Assembly (NCBI RefSeq): GCF_000817735.3
Contig: NZ_JTJC03000008.1
Location: 62,001 to 126,000 of the forward strand
Source of the DNA: Scytonema millei VB511283
GTDB taxonomy: Bacteria; Cyanobacteriota; Cyanobacteriia; Cyanobacteriales; Chroococcidiopsidaceae
Length of the DNA: 64,000 bases
Reading direction: 5' to 3'
The notes beneath the pieces were generated by a model. That model did no database searches, was not told the origin of the DNA, and saw only the letters and a program-made list of their open reading frames with translations. This document shows positions 61,929-64,000 of this stretch, piece after piece; the first letter of the stretch is position 1; the number at the start of each line of letters is the position of its first letter. The position numbers and the translations under genes are program-made.

Positions 61929-63353
61929 TTAATAAGCGCCTTCTTTTTTCAAAACTACCTGAATTGTTTTGAGTACAATTTCAAAATCCAAACCAAGCGA
62001 CCAGTTTTCAATGTAGTTGAGATCGAGTTTTATTACTTGGTCAAAATCTAAAATATTAGAACGTCCTGAAACTTGCCAAAGACCTGTAACGCCAGGTAAG
62101 ACTTCTTGTCGAATAAAATGTTGCTCGGAAAACTTTTCTACATCTCTAATTGGCAAAGGACGGGGACCAACTAAACTCATTTCTCCCAGCAGAACGTTAA
62201 ACAGTTGTGGTAGTTCATCTAAGCTGTAACGACGGAGAAATTTGCCAATGCGAGTAATGCGAGGATCGTCTTTTATTTTAAATAAAATTCCATCTTTTGT
62301 ATCGTTTAAAGTTTCTAAATCTTTTTGTAATTTTTCCGCATCAGTCTTCATGGTACGAAACTTCCACACTTGAAATGGTTTTCCATGTAGACCTATACGA
62401 GTTTGCTTAAAAAATATTGAACCAGGAGAATCTAGTTTGATAGCTATAGCGATCGCTATGTAGATGGGAAAGGTGAAAGTAATAAATAAAGCAGCAGCGA
62501 TAAAATCCATGATTCGCTTCAGCCAGAAATCTTTTCCTGTAATTACCGGACAGTCAAAACTCAGACAGGTCATTCCTCCAATCTTTTTAAACTCGATATC
62601 TCTATAAATTGGTTTTAACTCCATCGGTAAAATATGCAGTGTTATCCCAGACGCTTGAAACAGCCAGCGTAAAAACATTCTGTTTTTAATTGCATCCCAA
62701 GATATAAAGACTTCTGTTACACCTAATTTATTCAACTGTTCTAATGTCTCTCGGCGCGAATATCTATCTAATGCTGTAGGACTTGCCATCCCACGTATAA
62801 TGTAACGATTCTCTTCCTTGATAGTCGTAAGGCATTGTTCGTAATTCTCAGGGCTACAAATCACAAAAACTGAATCGCGATCTAGAATTTTCTGTTGATG
62901 AAGATGGTCAAAAAAGAAAGTAATGGCTAATCTTCCAGTGCAAACAAACAATATGCTCGCCAATAAAGATAATATCAATGTCGAACGAGTAATATCAAAA
63001 ACTGATTGGGATATCAAGCCAAATAATAGCAGCAATCCATGAGCAAAAACTAGCGTTTTACTAATGCTTAAATATTGAAAATGTTTTTTTCCTAACTGAT
63101 AAGAACCTTGAAGAGCTAGTGCTGCTATTTGAACAGTAACAGCGATTACTATCATCTGCAAAGAATTGCTCTGTGTATAGTCAGAAAAATTCCGAGAAGC
63201 ATAATTTTCAGATATGATCCAAGCAAAAAGTAGAAGAGTATAGTCGGTCGCCACCATTGCAATCAATCGCAGCCACCACGAACCTTTCCTGATCTTGGCA
63301 AATACAGGTTCGCGTAAATCTAGAGAACCTTGATTTAAGAAAGCCGTAGACAT
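61929..63353 (-). CDS. Initiating polyprenyl-phosphate sugar transferase (WcaJ/WbaP type)
   Basis: The 474-aa protein has four N-terminal membrane helices (residues about 25-140), a CoA-binding-like central domain ([16 protein letters not shown]), one more helix, and the catalytic PNPT domain: [40 protein letters not shown] then TMKTDAE, and [20 protein letters not shown] then PRP. It moves a sugar phosphate, commonly glucose or galactose, onto undecaprenyl phosphate and so starts the repeat unit. It is the first gene of the locus; its upstream spacer must carry the main promoter. Confidence 0.95.
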   Translation of the reverse strand: MSTAFLNQGSLDLREPVFAKIRKGSWWLRLIAMVATDYTLLLFAWIISENYASRNFSDYTQSNSLQMIVIAVTVQIAALALQGSYQLGKKHFQYLSISKTLVFAHGLLLLFGLISQSVFDITRSTLILSLLASILFVCTGRLAITFFFDHLHQQKILDRDSVFVICSPENYEQCLTTIKEENRYIIRGMASPTALDRYSRRETLEQLNKLGVTEVFISWDAIKNRMFLRWLFQASGITLHILPMELKPIYRDIEFKKIGGMTCLSFDCPVITGKDFWLKRIMDFIAAALFITFTFPIYIAIAIAIKLDSPGSIFFKQTRIGLHGKPFQVWKFRTMKTDAEKLQKDLETLNDTKDGILFKIKDDPRITRIGKFLRRYSLDELPQLFNVLLGEMSLVGPRPLPIRDVEKFSEQHFIRQEVLPGVTGLWQVSGRSNILDFDQVIKLDLNYIENWSLGLDFEIVLKTIQVVLKKEGAY

Positions 63354-63839
63354 GCTTTTTTGACCTCAAAATTTTCGATAAATGCTGTACTAAGATTTAA
63401 GATTTTACGAAGCTTGGGTAGAGATGCATCCAGTAGATGGGAGAGTATAAATTGTTACAAAGCACGAGCGAATCGATCGCTTGTAGGTGCTTTCAATCAT
63501 TCTCCAACCGATGAGTTTCAAGGTTAAGTAAAATTGCCAACGCCCTTAACTAGCTAACAATTGAAGGTGAGACTTAGAGGTGAGACTTAGACACATATTC
63601 ATTACTTGTTGCTCGGTGCTTGTGGCTCTGTACGCTACTTATAACAGTATGCAAACCGACTGTTAGCGATCGCGTTCAGGAATATGTATGACTTGATGTA
63701 TGAGTTGTATGATTTCTGCTCAAACAATAGAAACAGGATGTACGATCGCACTCATCCGGCAGCATTAGGAAAGCTACCAACCTAACTTTTGGCACGAATG
63801 GTTTAGCATAAAAGCAAGTGGGACTCCAAAGGTTTGTTA
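63354..63839. other. Spacer with the likely polysaccharide-locus promoter
   Basis: About 490 bases between the divergent sugar transferase and acyltransferase genes. A direct repeat GGTGAGACTTA occurs twice around 63567-63592. HIP1 cores near 63476 and 63665. No gene seen. Confidence 0.5.
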
Positions 63840-64000
63840 ATGGTTCGCGCCCAACCTTCACTAGAATTTATTCCTCCAGCTTTCAATCCCTTGGTTCTGC
63901 GGGGAACTCAACTGCTGTTACCTATCCTGTTGCGATCGCAAACAGCGATTACTCACATTCAAGCAGAGAACACAGAAGTTTTAGTCGATCTTTATCGCGC
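63840..64000 (+). CDS. PlsC-type acyltransferase, N-terminal part (cut by window end)
   Basis: The frame starts at ATG 63840 and is open to the end of the window (53 codons). It begins VRAQPSLEFIPPAFNPLVLR then GTQLLLPILLRSQTAITHIQ. This matches the N-terminus of cyanobacterial 1-acyl-sn-glycerol-3-phosphate acyltransferase-like proteins, which place an acyl chain on a lipid precursor. The catalytic HxxxxD is not yet reached, so the call depends on the N-terminal pattern alone. Confidence 0.65.
   Translation, partial: MVRAQPSLEFIPPAFNPLVLRGTQLLLPILLRSQTAITHIQAENTEVLVDLYR

Noticed and set aside
1-64000. tRNA or rRNA genes
   Set aside because: I looked for T-loop-like GGTTCRANNCC segments within paired stems and for rRNA-like stretches and found none that folded convincingly by eye.

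Overview
The window reads as chromosomal DNA of a cyanobacterium. The palindrome GCGATCGC and its core CGATCG (the cyanobacterial HIP1 element) are scattered through genes and spacers, heptamer repeats of the AAAGTCA type lie between genes, and several small gene families are ones known mainly from cyanobacteria. The mix of copper handling, osmotic and mechanosensitive channels, stress proteins and a large capsule locus would fit a desiccation-tolerant, Chroococcidiopsis-like organism. That last step is inference; no rRNA or other marker gene is present.

Layout. 0-3 kb: end of a secreted protein, a duplicated-domain lipoprotein, and a Yip1/SppA pair. 3.4-5.9 kb: a Cys-rich copper-storage-like protein followed by a CopB-type copper ATPase. 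6-17 kb: envelope and stress genes (general stress protein, M48 protease, YihY, metallophosphoesterase, WGxxGxxG protein, MerA-like flavoprotein, SH3 protein, GH31 glucosidase) plus a broken rhodanese gene. 17.4-24.7 kb: an unrecognised 490-aa protein, then a minus-strand redox operon (secreted thioredoxin-fold protein, CcdA-like membrane protein, small thioredoxin). The last gene of this operon is cut by a complete group II intron lying in the antisense direction. An ECF sigma/anti-sigma pair is divergent from the operon. 24.7-32.4 kb: cupin dioxygenase, an ion channel with an odd filter, DUF389, two MscS channels, DUF2254 and a ZIP-like protein, nearly all membrane proteins on one strand. 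32.7-38.5 kb: ankyrin protein, fumarylacetoacetase with an unknown partner, small genes, and several gene remnants. 38.7-43.5 kb: an RND efflux adaptor and pump. 43.5-44.6 kb: a dead wrbA-like gene and AT-rich spacer. 44.65-47 kb: a NACHT (bacterial NLR-like) protein. 47.1-63.4 kb: one long minus-strand exopolysaccharide locus (initiating sugar transferase, flippase, polymerase, four glycosyltransferases, Wzc-type co-polymerase/kinase, GH10 hydrolase, mannose cupin) that also holds an unusual NRPS module. The window ends inside a PlsC-type acyltransferase gene.

The observations I rate highest are as follows. (1) A non-coding motif close to TCTCCMCGAGTTTTCCAC followed by a T-rich tract recurs seven times in spacers between 7 and 39 kb, mostly in front of membrane or stress genes, and may mark a shared regulon. 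(2) The antisense group II intron interrupts a thioredoxin gene whose frame rejoins exactly when the intron is removed. (3) An A-PCP-TE NRPS protein that begins in the middle of its condensation domain sits inside the polysaccharide locus. (4) A stand-alone NACHT protein with an N-terminal HTH-like segment is a defence candidate. (5) There is a compact ion-channel/mechanosensitive gene cluster. All homology statements come from reading motifs by eye; no searches were run.
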